DNA of 64,000 nucleotides from Saturnia japonica (GCA_033032175.1 CM065318.1:15314001-15378000), one strand, 5' to 3'; counted from the stretch's first letter, positions 37,121 to 49,453 are shown. Notes: generated by a model from the letters alone, not told the origin. Made by a program: numbers and translations.

Positions 37121-37259
37121 TCGCGAGTGAATACTGAATTGACAGACGGCTAGTTTGACTGTCAAATTGATTTCGGTGTTGCAATACAAAATAGAAAATA
37201 TCGATTTACTTATGAGTTGTATTAGAATGAGTAAATAATATATGCTTTTTTATTACTTG

Positions 37260-37555
37260 AAGCAATGATGGCTGAGTTTGTAGCGTGTACGGACACCACG
37301 TCGATCACGTGAGTTCGAATCCCTGCAATGATTTGAGCTTGACCTTGAGCTTTCGGTGAAGGAAAACCTCGTGATGAAACCATAGCATAGTGGTAAGGTT
37401 TTTTCTAATTCCCGCCTGACTAGCTACTACCCTCAAGTTGAAAATCTGTCTCCAAACACCAATTGGTGTGTTTCGGCAGCTGAACTTGGAAGTTTTCACT
37501 AGGCTCAACGTGGGCCACATCGACTATTAAGATCAGGTGAGATTGTGGCTACAAC
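37260..37555 (+). mobile_element. tRNA-derived SINE, family A, full-length copy
   Basis: The head has an A-box-like TGGCTGAGTTTGTAGCG and a B-box GAGTTCGAATCCC (37311-37323), spaced as in tRNA genes. The body (TTTCGGTGAAGGAAAACC, TAGCTACTACCCTCAAGTTG) and the end (GGGCCACATCG..GATCAGGTGAGATTGTGG) recur at seven other places in this window. It is the best reference copy here. Confidence 0.82.
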
Positions 37556-37627
37556 GCTAAACCGACATATGACGACAAAAAAAGAAAAGTAAAACGTGGA
37601 TAGTGGGCATTCTGTAGCACTGTGTGT

Positions 37628-37721
37628 AGCGGCGCTGCGCGTCAAAATATTCTTTGGTCTAGTGCGATAATTATGCCCCATACAAAGTGATACAAAGTAC
37701 ATTTTGACGCACAGCACCGCT
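37628..37721. repeat. Short inverted repeat, possible MITE
   Basis: AGCGGCGCTGCGCGTCAAAA (37628 on) mirrors TTTTGACGCACAGCACCGCT ending 37721. Arms are 29 bp with a few mismatches around a 36-bp centre; outer sequence (GTGCGGTCCCACC) is GC-rich. Confidence 0.6.
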
Positions 37722-38744
37722 CTGGTGCGGTCCCACCTTAATAGAGGCATAGACGGCGGGAAGCGACTTTATACTATGTATTGATTGTACTAAGGCGATA
37801 AAATCTAATCAATCGGACATGCTTTTTTAAACATAAATTACATCACTTTATAAATTGCACCTGTTCGAAGCTGGGGCGGGTAGCTAGTATATGATAATTA
37901 AATCCTCAAATAAAAAATTATATATAATGCCAGTAGGTAACGTTACACTTTGATTCAATAATTAAAAATCTAAATTAATTATCAATTAAGTTTTATTATA
38001 TTGTTTTATTCATTAAAAGTGTATAAAAAGTAAAACATCTTTTAATATATTTTTCTTAATTATATTTTCTGAAAACAATTTTATAATATTTGTATTACTA
38101 TTAATATGCCAATTATTCTTGAAATAGACTTATTTGAAATTGATCGAATAATATGAACAAAACAAACTGATAATAATTATAAAAATAACTGGTACCTACG
38201 TCTACACGACATTGACCCGCTGATTTTATCTTGTATCTGGCGTCATTAATATGAACTAATCAAACATGTTTATGAATAAATCTTCACAAATAATAGTTCA
38301 TTGTAGTACCCTTTTGTGTAATGTAAAATTACTGTCTAATAGTAAACAATCTCACTTCACTACCTTTTAAAAATACGTCGCGATAATTGAAAATAAACTT
38401 TGATACTTACCTAACAACTTGAATTTTATGTAGTAACTGTAGACTTCCTTCACGTGGTCTTCAATTTAATGTCTAAAACTGGTTGAAACGACTCGCGCGC
38501 CATCTAGTTTATAATGGTTGTACTGGTTTAGAAACCTTCCCGGGCGTGCTTATGAACCACTTGGCAAAGTTTTCGCAGTTTGACAAATAGTTTAATATAA
38601 TACCACCAAACTTACATTAATATAGTGAGTGGCAAATTACTTATGCTTATGAAATAAATAAAATCCATTACATGACAGATCAAGATCCCTCAAAATATTC
38701 CTCGATGTAGTCCTTCATTCCTTCCTTCCTTCAGGCTCCACAAA

Positions 38745-38990
38745 CATATCATAACATACCATTACGCCTGTATCCTCGAAGGGTTAAACAGAGGTTCGCC
38801 GGGTATGTTTTTAGGTCCTATGGAATAAGGAGCGAGCCTATTTTGCCATTAATCGGACACAAAGTTAAACTCCGAGCAACTACTGAGAATTTCATAGAAA
38901 AACCCAATAACAGTTTGCTCGACCTAGGGCTCGAACTCAGGACCTCGAGCATAGCAGTCGCGCTTAGAACCACTGGGCTAACGAGGTATT
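38745..38990 (-). mobile_element. tRNA-derived SINE, family B
   Basis: Read on the minus strand the head is TTAGCCCAGTGGTTCTAAGC (A-box-like), then GAGTTCGAGCCCTAG (B-box), then a body shared with 10690-10905 (TGTCCGATTAATGGCAAAAT, AGGACCTAAAAACATACCCG). Tail near CATAACATACCATTACGCCT. Confidence 0.75.
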
Positions 38991-40084
38991 TAATGAACGA
39001 TAAACTTATAAGCTAAATTTAGTCATATACCTACATATGAATACTCACGAGCTTTCCTATACACTTACCTGATGGTGTGGACAGTAATACAACAACATCT
39101 GCAACTGCCGTGGGATCTACAATCCATCACCAGTCGCCGCTGTCATACCGGCTTGCTCGAATGTCACTTTACGTTGTAGAAAAAGAAATACACAAGCTGG
39201 GAGACAGTTCCATAGGTTCACAGTTCGTCAAAGTTAAGACGATTTACTGCCTCATGAGGAGGATTAAAGATCAAAGCATAAATTCGCTATCTATAAAATT
39301 TATTGAGATATATATTGTATTTTTCCCTACTTTAATGTGTTTTAAATTAGCGGAATTCCAATCTGAGAGAATATTAAATTTGTAGAGGTACCTGTGTATT
39401 GTAATAGAGGTTTTTCTTCCTTTTGTGGAATGTTAAAAATATTTTATGTGTTTAAGAACAGTAACCGAATATTGAGTTCGGCGCTGTTGTTGATAAAAAG
39501 GTCATTACCGTTTGTTAGCTGGTGGTCCGAGTATCAAATGCAGTAAGTACGTAACCTATTTAAATCAGATCGCCCCGCGGCGAAGTGGCGCACTATTTTT
39601 TATTTGTACTAGCTGCTCTAGTACGTGGTACATAACAATACCTTAGTGGGTATCATTGGTAATTAAAAGTGAACAGTGGTGTTTTAATTTTACACCCCTC
39701 ATATATGAAGCTGGCATTCTGTACCTATACATTTAGTATGATTTATGCAGTTGGTTTGATGTTTTGACAATATTTCTTACGGACTCGAAGATTCGAATTT
39801 TTCAATAGAAGCGATGCTTTAACGGGTGAACGAGCAACGATAGGTGTGTGTTGTATACGTCATTTGCTTCGCTGTAAGAGCCCTAATAATTCCATATAAG
39901 TGGCAAGGCTGTAGTTGGAAACAGTCGCGAGAAAAATCAAATTATATGTTTTTCTCCATACAAAAAAAGTCAATAATTAATTTTCACCCAAATACAGCAT
40001 TTAATTACATCCATATCATAATATGTTACATATATTAGTGAACTTAAACTATTACCAATGAACTTTTTTCAGATTTCAACTTTT

Positions 40085-40250
40085 GATTTCTACGGACCTC
40101 AAATATTAGGTCACTATGCGATGTAAGTTACTGCGTGCGCTTGTCCAACGGTATTCTGTAGTCCGCTCCCGCACACCCGTCACGTCCTCCCTCTCTCGCG
40201 GCAACTCAAGTCTATGTCCGTTCCCTCGGTGACACAGGCGATACAGGTGA
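40085..40250. other. GC-rich patch, function unknown
   Basis: CACGTCCTCCCTCTCTCGCG and nearby sequence stand out from AT-rich surroundings. No frame on either strand looks coding; possibly a promoter or a repeat edge. Confidence 0.25.
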
Positions 40251-41394
40251 CACTACACTTGCAATCTCTTAGCTACCCACATACATCATTACATTCATTA
40301 CACACAATATGTACGTACATACGTGCATACCACATAAGTTTCGACCAGGTTTACAGAATACTAAATAAATATACACATGTTCCTTCCTTCCTCCCAGGAG
40401 GCAAACACATGTATATATGTATGCGTTAGTGTAGCTCGAATTTTTTACGGATAGGGAATTAGTCAAAAACGTCACACTAACACTACAGTTAGGTAGGTAA
40501 CAAAATTCAAGGTCGGCCCATGCCTGTCTATTTTGTGCGGTTTTACTGTGGCATTATTTTAGAAATATGACTTAAATAATCGTTGTAAGTAATTTTATTA
40601 TCCTGCTTTAACTCATGTTGTAGAGTAATAGTAATGGCTTTAACTATGTAACATTACCAGCACCAGCCCTAGGTCTTCTAGAGCGAGATAGTCTTTCGGC
40701 AATGTTTATGTTTTAAATAAGTAGTATTTAGCAACTTTATGAAAAGTTTTGCGGACACAAACATACGGATGCTGAATTTTTTTTTTTCATTTTCTTCTTT
40801 ATATATATGTCTGTCAATTGTATATTAACGGTGAGCGCCTTCCATTTGTATGTAGGCCCCTACATAACAGCTACAGCACAGTGCTTTTATCCAATCATGA
40901 ATAACCATGAAGTGAAATTCTGAAAGTTATTATAGTAATTGAATTGGACTTAGCTTAAAATACAAAGTTCATTTCGCTTATGACTTCAAAGTGCAATAAA
41001 TAATACCATTTAGATGTAAATAAAATAATAAATAATAACAAACTGATAAACAACGTTCACGAGAACATAACAAACATGAAGAATTTTTATGTTAAGTTTT
41101 ATTATTATATTTCAAAATTCCTTTCCAATGTAAAATATGTTATTAAGACATTGTGAAAAATTATGAAGAGTCACTAAACGTTTTCATAATGCATGTGACA
41201 TGTATTTTATTTTATCAGTTCATACTTTACATTACTCTTCAATAGATGTCGTTGTTCCATTTAGTTTATGATTCTACATTACGGTGTCAAGATTATCGAG
41301 CCCTACGTTAGGGTATTCGAGCGTCGAAATTTATGTTAAGACCTTACTTCATAGGATCATTTCTATAGTAAGCTCTTCACGAGATTCTCACACT

Positions 41395-41545
41395 ATGTGA
41401 ATCAACCACGACCGTGATGAGGAGATGTGGCGCGGCACCCTGAGCGTGAGGCGGGCGACGGTAGATTACCGTCAGCCTTCGATGATCGTTCACTCCCCTT
41501 CATGGGGAGAGTGGGGTGTTGTCGCTGTCTGAGCGGTCTTATTTT
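41395..41545. repeat. GC-rich repeat fragment with two small hairpins
   Basis: ACGGTA-GAT-TACCGT (41458-41472) and CTCCCC-TTCAT-GGGGAG (41493-41509) are perfect stems. The block has sharp AT-rich edges, so it is probably a transposon end rather than host sequence. Confidence 0.45.
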
Positions 41546-42554
41546 TATATTCTTAAAATAAACAAACATTCCACGTTAATAGGTTAACACCTCCTTCCTA
41601 CATTTTTTAGTTTCTTTATGCTCTTTTTTTTACAGCAGGCAACAAAATACGATTTGTAGATTTTGTAGTTTTCTTGCGCTTTCCGAACTGCTTTATAAAA
41701 TATTCTTGCTAGTTCGTTAGAAACGTCGTTAAAATGGTTTCACCATTATTTCAATAACATAAAATTGATTTTAGTTAGTGTTAGTATTTGATAAGAAGAG
41801 CAAATCTCTTTTGACATTTGGCTGAATTTTCTGCCCCGGGCTTCCACACATTGTAGATGGTGTATATGTATTAAAAAGTAGATCTGGAACAATAATAATT
41901 ACTGAAACGCAGATAGCACGCCTCAGTAAAAATAAATAATAAGTAGGTCATGATATACTTATTCTTTTAGCGGCGCGGCGTTATTTTTCTGCTTTATAAA
42001 ACCTATCACAATTCGCAGTCATTTGATGATAGATGTCGCTTTGTTTCGATTTATCGTATCGCAGCTAATTGTATCGATTTTTGATTCGATATTTCATTGA
42101 AGAGATACGATATATCCAAATATTGCATTAATGTTTATCGATATATCGCATTCCGTTTTATCGATACACTAAAATTTAGATTCTTATCGGACATCGCAAA
42201 ATCTCAGTAATGAGGTTCCGCCTTTCGGAGATTTTACAGTCAGAAAAACTTTGAAAAAAAGAACCTGTTTGGCAAGGAGATTAGAAATTGTGATATTGTC
42301 TACGACATTTACGTATTACCTATCTAATAATTACTACATTGTTACCTGGGTGGTAATCGATGTTGTTGGATTACCACTCTGCTTACCTTCAGGCACAGAG
42401 TCGACACTTTGCCTTACTATGTAAAAAAATACTGGTTGATGCTACTAGATATTATAACCGAATAAACACGACAAACCGAAAGAAAAAAAATTAGAAAAAA
42501 TAAACATCTGACCACACCAAACAACTACCGATTACACATAAAAAAAAATCACAA

Positions 42555-42625
42555 AAATCGGTCCCGCCGTTTCGGAGGAGTGCCACCACAAACACCGTGA
42601 CACGAGATTTTTATATAAAAGATAT
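42555..42625 (-). repeat. Fragment of the 18850 repeat
   Basis: GCCGTTTCGGAGGAGTGCCA and CACCGTGACACGAGATTTTT match the right part of 18850-19052. Confidence 0.5.
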
Positions 42626-42731
42626 ATTTATATGCGCCATTTAATCAAAACATCAATCATCACATTAATTCAATTATAACAAGTATGTACATAGGGAACT
42701 AAAATTAATTTTAAGACGAACAATAAAATTG

Positions 42732-43016
42732 AAGCAATGATGGCTCAGTTGTTAGCGTGCGCGTCGATCGACATGAGTTCGATACCCTACAATGTGCCTG
42801 AGTTTTCGGTGAAGGAAAACATTGTGATGAAACCATTGCATGCTGTTTCTAATGCCCGCATGGCTAGCTACCACATCCTCAAGTTGTAAATATGTCGCTA
42901 AGCACCAATTGATGTGTTCCGTCAACTGAATTTGAGAGCCAGTCTTACTAGTAGGCTTAGTGTACTATCATCTTGGGCCACATCGTCACTTAAGAACATG
43001 TGGGATTGTGAGTTTT
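42732..43016 (+). mobile_element. tRNA-derived SINE, family A, full-length copy
   Basis: A-box TGGCTCAGTTGTTAGCG and B-box-like GAGTTCGATACCC, followed by the same body and the end TTGGGCCACATCGTCACTTA as the 37260 copy. Confidence 0.82.
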
Positions 43017-44939
43017 TTTAAAATTAACTATAATTATTATTATTGAATATATAATTATACAGTCAGTTTGATTAAAGCCTTTTAGATAACATACTGTTTT
43101 TATTTATTGATTTATTTATTTTATTTATTATTAACAATTTCTACAGGGAAAAGGTATAAATAATATTATAAGAATTGCAAAAAGTCTTATATAATATATT
43201 TTATCACTTATTTGTAATTTAACTTTAACCTGATTTCGGCGTCTATTTTACCTATGTATATTCTATCTATAAATTCGTTTTATTTAATTGGAACATCGCG
43301 GGAATAATAAATTAATTTAATAATTAATATAATATTGTGTCTTAAATCTTATATAACGCACATAATATACTATAAATATCGTTTGTTGAAAATTAAGAAC
43401 AAAAAGAAAATTCTCTTGATACATAAAGCTCTTATAAATTAAATTTATAAAAAAAAAATTAAAAATTATTCTAATAATGTATGTACTTACTTAGTTAATA
43501 ATAAATATTTTTAATTTAATATCACACTAGACCACAAATAAAAATATGTAACACTGCACACATAACTACATTTCCATTATGTTTACAATGCTTTTCTAAA
43601 TAACAACACCTGTTTGTTATAAGTGGGAAAAAAGTAACTTCTTAATTTGATAGTTGTTGATTTTAGATTAGAAACAAATATTTTAGATTAGAAACAAATA
43701 AATTAAGTAGAAAGAGTTAATAGATCATTTTCATTTGATATGGTAATATATAATTCCGTTGAAATTAACGAGGATATGGAAGGTATTACATAAGTATTAT
43801 AGAAGATTTTTGTAGCTTTTAGTTTTCCACTGTTTATAACTTACAGGACCAATGGGACGGAATTCAAGGCAACAAAACGGTTCTATCTAGGGTTGCCACC
43901 TTGTATTTGATAAAGTATGTATATTGGTAGTTAAAGATAGAAAGCTAGTACCTACACCGTAACGAAATAGAGCTTGTCGTAAGATATCAATTAGTAGAGA
44001 CAAAACAGTGAATGACGTTTTATTTAATAATACTTTTAAAGGATCTTGATAATAGATAAAATCTGCTACCGTCTCGGGTAGAAATTCTAAATACTCAGTT
44101 ACTGGGTCAAAATTGTATGCTCCAAAATACGATAATTTTTTTGCTATTACAAATCAAACTATGTCAAATAAAGTATTTAGTAAGGAAGCCAAAATTTTAT
44201 GAATGTTGATCATTAGTCCTATGTCAGTGTTGTAAAAGGAATAGTTTACAACGGGACTGACTGAAAAGTTCTTTTCAAACCCCTCTTTAAATTAAATAAA
44301 CATTAAAAAACTATTTTCACTTATTCACTTGATTGTTTTAATAAAGAGTAAAGCATAATTGCCCAAAATAAAGTAGGATTAGTTATAGTAAATACAGGTG
44401 GCAACCCTAGCTTTTATCATTAAAGAAGCCATTTGTCTTAACTCTCTCTTTATTTAAAAAAAAATAAAAAAATAAGATAAATTAAATATATAATTCAACA
44501 TAGCAAACGTTCACCGGTATTTACGAAGTTGTACTATTTAAAATGAACCCTGTGATTTAAATTTTCATTATTTGATAAGGGAGTTTATCTCCATGTTAGT
44601 TAATTAAATAAAATAATTAATAAAAACGAGGCAATAAATAACAAGCACTAAGTTACCAAGTTATTACAAGTTTAAGTAACAAACAAGTTTTTGCTAGCTA
44701 AAACATTTTTATACTCTCTAAATTACTTACATTTATTTAAAGTCACTTTGTATAATTATGTGCATTTTGCTTAGGTACTCGATTTCGTGGTAGATGTATT
44801 TACATAATATTGTACTAAAAATAAACTTTATTTTGTGTTTGTTAAATAAGTTAAAACAAAATCGTCAAATTATATGTCTTCGTTTACTATGTTATTACAA
44901 AAACACAACCATAAATGAAATAAAAATTTGTAAAATGTT
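43017..44939. other. Intergenic, very AT-rich
   Basis: No exon, repeat family or motif recognised apart from the tandem duplication at 43658. Confidence 0.55.
43658..43702. repeat. Tandem duplication of about 21 bp
   Basis: TTTTAGATTAGAAACAAATA occurs twice in direct succession. Confidence 0.85.
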
Positions 44940-45240
44940 CAAAAAATTTAGGCGCCACCTCCACGAACGAGTTTATCGCGGCGATATTATCGTCCTGCCA
45001 CTTCTTTATATAACAACTCTATGAACTCGTCTCCACAGGGCGATGCGACGAGTGACATTGACAAGAAAACGCCAACTATTCGCAGCGCACTCGCCGCAAA
45101 ACATGAAGCACTCGCGCCCCACTAAACTATTGACATTTCTGATTTCGCTCTTGCCTGTCACCGAACTATTCAGTTTTTTCAACAAAACAACTGCGCAATG
45201 AGTACTTGCGGACACGCGGCAATAATTTGCTCGTGGACGT
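44940..45240 (-). promoter_or_regulatory. GC-rich island with TATA box
   Basis: On the minus strand TATATAAAG lies at 45014-45006 below about 200 bp of GC-rich DNA (45020-45230), a promoter-like arrangement. Read the other way, TATATAAC precedes an ATG at 45103 opening 32 codons with a hydrophobic core (MKHSRPTKLLTFLISLLPVT). Neither direction gives a recognisable product. Confidence 0.3.
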
Positions 45241-45624
45241 TGCGCCTTAATTAAATACAGCCAACATTTATTTCATATAAATTAAAAAAAAAAAACAAAT
45301 AGAATATGGTTTTCGTCGCTACAATTACAGTTTCGTAAAAATGAAATAATATGGATACAAAAAAAGTTGTTTTGCATCAAAGTCGCTGTTGTTTTTTTGT
45401 ACTTGGAATGTTTTTTGTCTTCGTTTCAGACCGGGGTACCAAATAAGTTGTCCGTCAAATGGGTGTTTCCAGTATCATCATTGTTAATGGATAGTCATCG
45501 AGCTAATACTGGCCGCGGCAAGGTACTGTGTGGTACAACCGGCTGGTCCCACGAACTCGGGGGGCCGTATTTCTTTGGTTTCAGTATGTAAATAAACTGT
45601 AAAAATTTGAAAGAATAATATTAT

Positions 45625-45970
45625 ACATACATACATACATAAATCACGCCTATTTCCCAACGGGGTAGGCAGATACCACGTCCTTCCACCTGCTACGATT
45701 CTGGCATACTTCTTTCACTTCTCCGACATTCATTAATCTTTTCATGCATGCTCGTCGGTTTAGAGTACTCTTGACCTTACCTTTCTTCAGAACGTCTCCG
45801 ATTTGATCGATAAATGTTCGTCTAGACCTTCCTCTTCCAACGATTCCTTTCATACTCGCATCATAAAATTGTTTAGTCATTCTTCTTTCATTCATTCTCT
45901 CAACATGCCCAAACCGTTTAAGCATCCCTTTCTCAATCCGTGTGACTATATCTTCTTTCACACCATTATA
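45625..45970 (-). mobile_element. 5'-truncated LINE (RTE-like), reverse transcriptase C-terminus
   Basis: The minus-strand frame 45961-45650 reads MKEDIVTRIEKGMLKRFGHV then ERMNERRMTKQFYDASMKG and ends WKDVVSAYPVGK. This is the characteristic end of a LINE ORF2 (the GHVERM block with the RxxWKDVV tail). The 3' end carries a TGTA-type short tandem tail (45628-45645) rather than poly(A), as seen in RTE-like elements. Similar AT-rich sequence containing ATTATACATA flanks both ends and may be the target duplication. Only about 100 codons survive. Confidence 0.85.
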
Positions 45971-46257
45971 ATATTATTATACATATATTCTTTATTGCAC
46001 AAAAAAGTACAAATGGAGGACTTGATGCTACATTCTTTCAGGTGCAAGCAAGCAAGCAAGTCTTTCAGGGGAGCAAGAGAAAGGTACATACATGCAAGGT
46101 GTGCATAATACCTATTTAGTAAAAATAAAGAAAAATTTAGCCGATATTCAATTGCTCCAAGTATCCACAGACGTACTGCAGTTACGGCGAATGATCATAT
46201 ATTTCCTTAAAATTCTAAAAAATATATTACATATTTTTTATTCTTTATAGGTTTAGT

Positions 46258-46395
46258 ATTTTGGCCATGACCTCATCTGATGTTAAGTGACGATGTAGCC
46301 TAAGATGGTAACTCACTAAGCGTAGTGGGAGGACTGGCTCTCAAGTGCAGCTGCTGGAAGGAATCTATAGGCGCTTGGTGATATATTTTCAACTT
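46258..46395 (-). mobile_element. tRNA-derived SINE, family A, 3' fragment
   Basis: TGATGTTAAGTGACGATGTA to GGCGCTTGGTGATATATTTT matches the end of family A in reverse; the tRNA-like part is absent. Confidence 0.7.
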
Positions 46396-46818
46396 AATTA
46401 TTTATTCATTAAACAACATATTTCTTTGAAACAATGTATCTTCTACAGCGGCACCCAATTTGAAAACCACTGATATATAGAATTAATGCTGTTTAATTTC
46501 TTTATAGATAAGTTCAAGGATTTTTTGGCGGGATCTGGATATGTTATGTTCTGGTTTTAATTTGAATTCATATGCTTACTTTATTTGGCCCTGTATTATA
46601 TAATATTGGTGGCATTTTACTTGATATACTGTGCACAAGTGAAGTGAATTATAAATAATAACCAGAATCATGAATTTTAAGTTGCCACAAAAACTCCCAG
46701 TACAGTCTCAGCAATAACCCACCATATTGTTAAAGCGTTGTTTGATTTCTGAAGATTAGATAAATATTCTATTCACGTGGCACTGGTATAATTGTGTTTA
46801 AACACACGTTGCCATTAA

Positions 46819-49417
46819 TCCTACTAATATAATAAATGAGAAAGTCGGTATGTTTGGATGTTTAGATGTTTGGATATTTGTTACTCAATCACGCAAAAAT
46901 GGCGGAACGGATTTCAATGAAATTGTGCAGACAGATAGTCATGACCTGGAATAACACATAGGATACTTTTTATACCGGTAAAAGTCATAGTTTAACCAGT
47001 GTTACCCTCAAAATATAATAAATGGAAAGTTTGTATGTTTGTTACTCAACCACGCGAAAAGGATTTGAATGAAATTTAGCACACGGGTATTATATAACCT
47101 GAAATAACACATAGGCTATTTTTTACCCCGGTAAAAGTTATAGTTTAACCAGTGCTACCCTACAAATATAATAAATGTAAAGTTTGTATGTTTGTTGTTT
47201 GTATGTTTGTTACTCAACCACGCGAAAAGGATTTGAATGAAATTTAGCACACGGGTATTATATAACCTGAAATAACACATAGGCTATTTTTTACCCCGGT
47301 AAAAGTTATAGTTTAACCAGTGTTACCCTCAAAATATAATAAATGGAAAGTTTGTATGTTTGTTACTCAACCACGCGAAAAGGATTTGAATGAAATTTAG
47401 CACACGGGTATTATATAACCTGAAATAACACATAGGCTATTTTTTATCCCGGTAAAAGTTATAGTTTAACCAGTGCTACCCTACAAATATAATAAATGTA
47501 AAGTTTGTATGTTTGTTGTTTTTATGTTTGTTACTCAACCACGCGAAAAGGATTTGAATGAAATTTAGCACACGGATATTATATAACCTGAAATAACACA
47601 TAGGCTATTTTTTACCCCGGTAAAAGTTATAGTTTAACCAGTGCTACCCTACAAATATAATAAATGTAAAGTTTGTATGTTTGTTGTTTGTATGTTTGTT
47701 ACTCAACCACGCGAAAAGGATTTGAATGAAATTTAGCACACGGGTATTATATAACCTGAAATAACACATAGGCTATTTTTTACCCCGGTAAAAGTTATAG
47801 TTTAACCAGTGCTACCCTACAAATATAATAAATGTAAAGTTTGTATGTTTGTTGTTTGTATGTTTGTTACTCAACCACGCGAAAAGGATTTGAATGAAAT
47901 TTAGCACACGGGTATTATATAACCTGAAATAACACATAGGCTATTTTTTACCCCGGTAAAAGTTATAGTTTAACCAGTGTTACCCTCAAAATATAATAAA
48001 TGGAAAGTTTGTATGTTTGTTACTCAACCACGCGAAAAGGATTTGAATGAAATTTAGCACACGGGTATTATATAACCTGAAATAACACATAGGCTATTTT
48101 TTATCCCGGTAAAAGTTATAGTTTAACCAGTGCTACCCTACAAATATAATAAATGTAAAGTTTGTATGTTTGTTGTTTTTATGTTTGTTACTCAACCACG
48201 CGAAAAGGATTTGAATGAAATTTAGCACACGGATATTATATAACCTGAAATAACACATAGGCTATTTTTTACCCCGGTAAAAGTTATAGTTTAACCAGTG
48301 CTACCCTACAAATATAATAAATGTAAAGTTTGTATGTTTGTTGTTTGTATGTTTGTTACTCAACCACGCGAAAAGGATTTGAATGAAATTTAGCACACGG
48401 GTATTATATAACCTGAAATAACACATAGGCTATTTTTTACCCCGGTAAAAGTTATAGTTTAACCAGTGCTACCCTACAAATATAATAAATGTAAAGTTTG
48501 TATGTTTGTTGTTTGTATGTTTGTTACTCAGCCACGCGAAAAGGATTTGAATGAAATTTAGCACACGGGTATTATATAACCTGAAATAACACATAGGCTA
48601 TTTTTTACCCCGGTAAAAGTTATAGTTTAACCAGTGCTACCCTACAAATATAATAAATGTAAAGTTTGTATGTTTGTTGTTTGTATGTTTGTTACTCAAC
48701 CACGCGAAAAGGATTTGAATGAAATTTAGCACACGGGTATTATATAACCTGAAATAACACATAGGCTATTTTTTATCCCGGTAAAAGTTATAGTTTAACC
48801 AGTGTTACCCTCAAAATATAATAAATGGAAAGTTTGTATGTTTGTTACTCAACCACGCGAAAAGGATTTGAATGAAATTTAGCACACGGGTATTATATAA
48901 CCTGAAATAACACATAGGCTATTTTTTATCCCGGTAAAAGTTATAGTTTAACCAGTGTTACCCTCAAAATATAATAAATGGAAAGTTTGTATGTTTGTTA
49001 CTCAACCACGCGAAAAGGATTTGAATGAAATTTAGCACACGGGTATTATATAACCTGAAATAACACATAGGCTATTTTTTATCCCGGTAAAAGTTATAGT
49101 TTAACCAGTGTTACCCTCAAAATATAATAAATGGAAAGTTTGTATGTTTGTTACTCAACCACGCGAAAAGGATTTGAATGAAATTTAGCACACGGGTATT
49201 ATATAACCTGAAATAACACATAGGCTATTTTTTATCCCGGTAAAAGTTATAGTTTAACCAGTGCTACCCTACAAATATAATAAATGTAAAGTTTGTATGT
49301 TTGTTGTTTGTACTGTTGTAAGTTTTATTAGGACGGTTAATGTTTTGGTTTGTCGTGTTCCGAGATCTATCTGTGTATATCCAATAATACGCAGACAATG
49401 TTGCGGGTACCAGCTAG
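46819..49417 (+). mobile_element. Helitron-like non-autonomous element with internal satellite array
   Basis: The left end reads A|TCCTACTAATATAATAAATG and the right end CAGCTAG|T, matching the Helitron rule of 5' TC, 3' CTAG and insertion between A and T. Upstream of the 3' end, 49371-49378 (CTGTGTAT) pairs with 49387-49394 (ATACGCAG, one G-U pair) around an 8-nt loop, leaving 23 nt to the terminus. That is the expected Helitron 3' hairpin arrangement. No helicase or Rep coding sequence is present. Nearly all of the interior is a tandem array. The element lies just downstream of the last visible gene 2 exon, probably inside its next intron. Confidence 0.75.
46826..49315 (+). repeat. Satellite array, 168/153-bp units with 657-bp higher-order period
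   Basis: The anchor CTCAACCACG recurs at 46884 (diverged), 47045, 47213, 47366, 47534, 47702, 47870, 48023, 48191, 48359, 48527, 48695, 48848, 49001 and 49154. Intervals are 161, 168, 153, 168, 168, 168, 153, 168, 168, 168, 168, 153, 153, 153. The 15-bp difference is a local duplication of TTTGTATGTTTGTTG. The block 153+168+168+168 (657 bp) occurs twice in succession from 47213, and rare variants (GTTTTTATG, CACGGATAT, TTTATCCCGG) recur at exactly that offset. A truncated unit closes the array. Later copies are nearly identical; the first is the most diverged. Confidence 0.95.
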
Positions 49418-49453
49418 TTAAGAATAAAAACAGAAATTCAAGCGAATACTTAC

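Larger units (their letters stand above)
37890..42550. other. Intergenic, mostly featureless
   Basis: Contains SINE B (38745), the GC patches at 40085 and 41395, and TATCGATA motifs at 42136 and 42159. On the minus strand 39150-39068 ends in a consensus donor (CATCAG|GTAAGT), but no coding frame supports an exon. Confidence 0.45.

Noticed and set aside
39068..39150. Minus-strand segment ending in a consensus donor CATCAG|GTAAGT
   Set aside because: Frames before it contain stops or give low-complexity cysteine-rich sequence; possibly a 5' UTR exon or a repeat, but unsupported.
45367..45591. 74-codon plus-strand frame that looks like a signal peptide plus short domain
   Set aside because: The apparent start codon is TTG rather than ATG, and no splice, motif or family support was found.
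45803..46108. 101-codon plus-strand frame
   Set aside because: Antisense shadow of the LINE reverse-transcriptase C-terminus at 45650-45961.
46819..49315. CRISPR array interpretation of the regular repeats
   Set aside because: The units are contiguous near-identical copies of 153-168 bp without unique spacers, and the context is eukaryotic.
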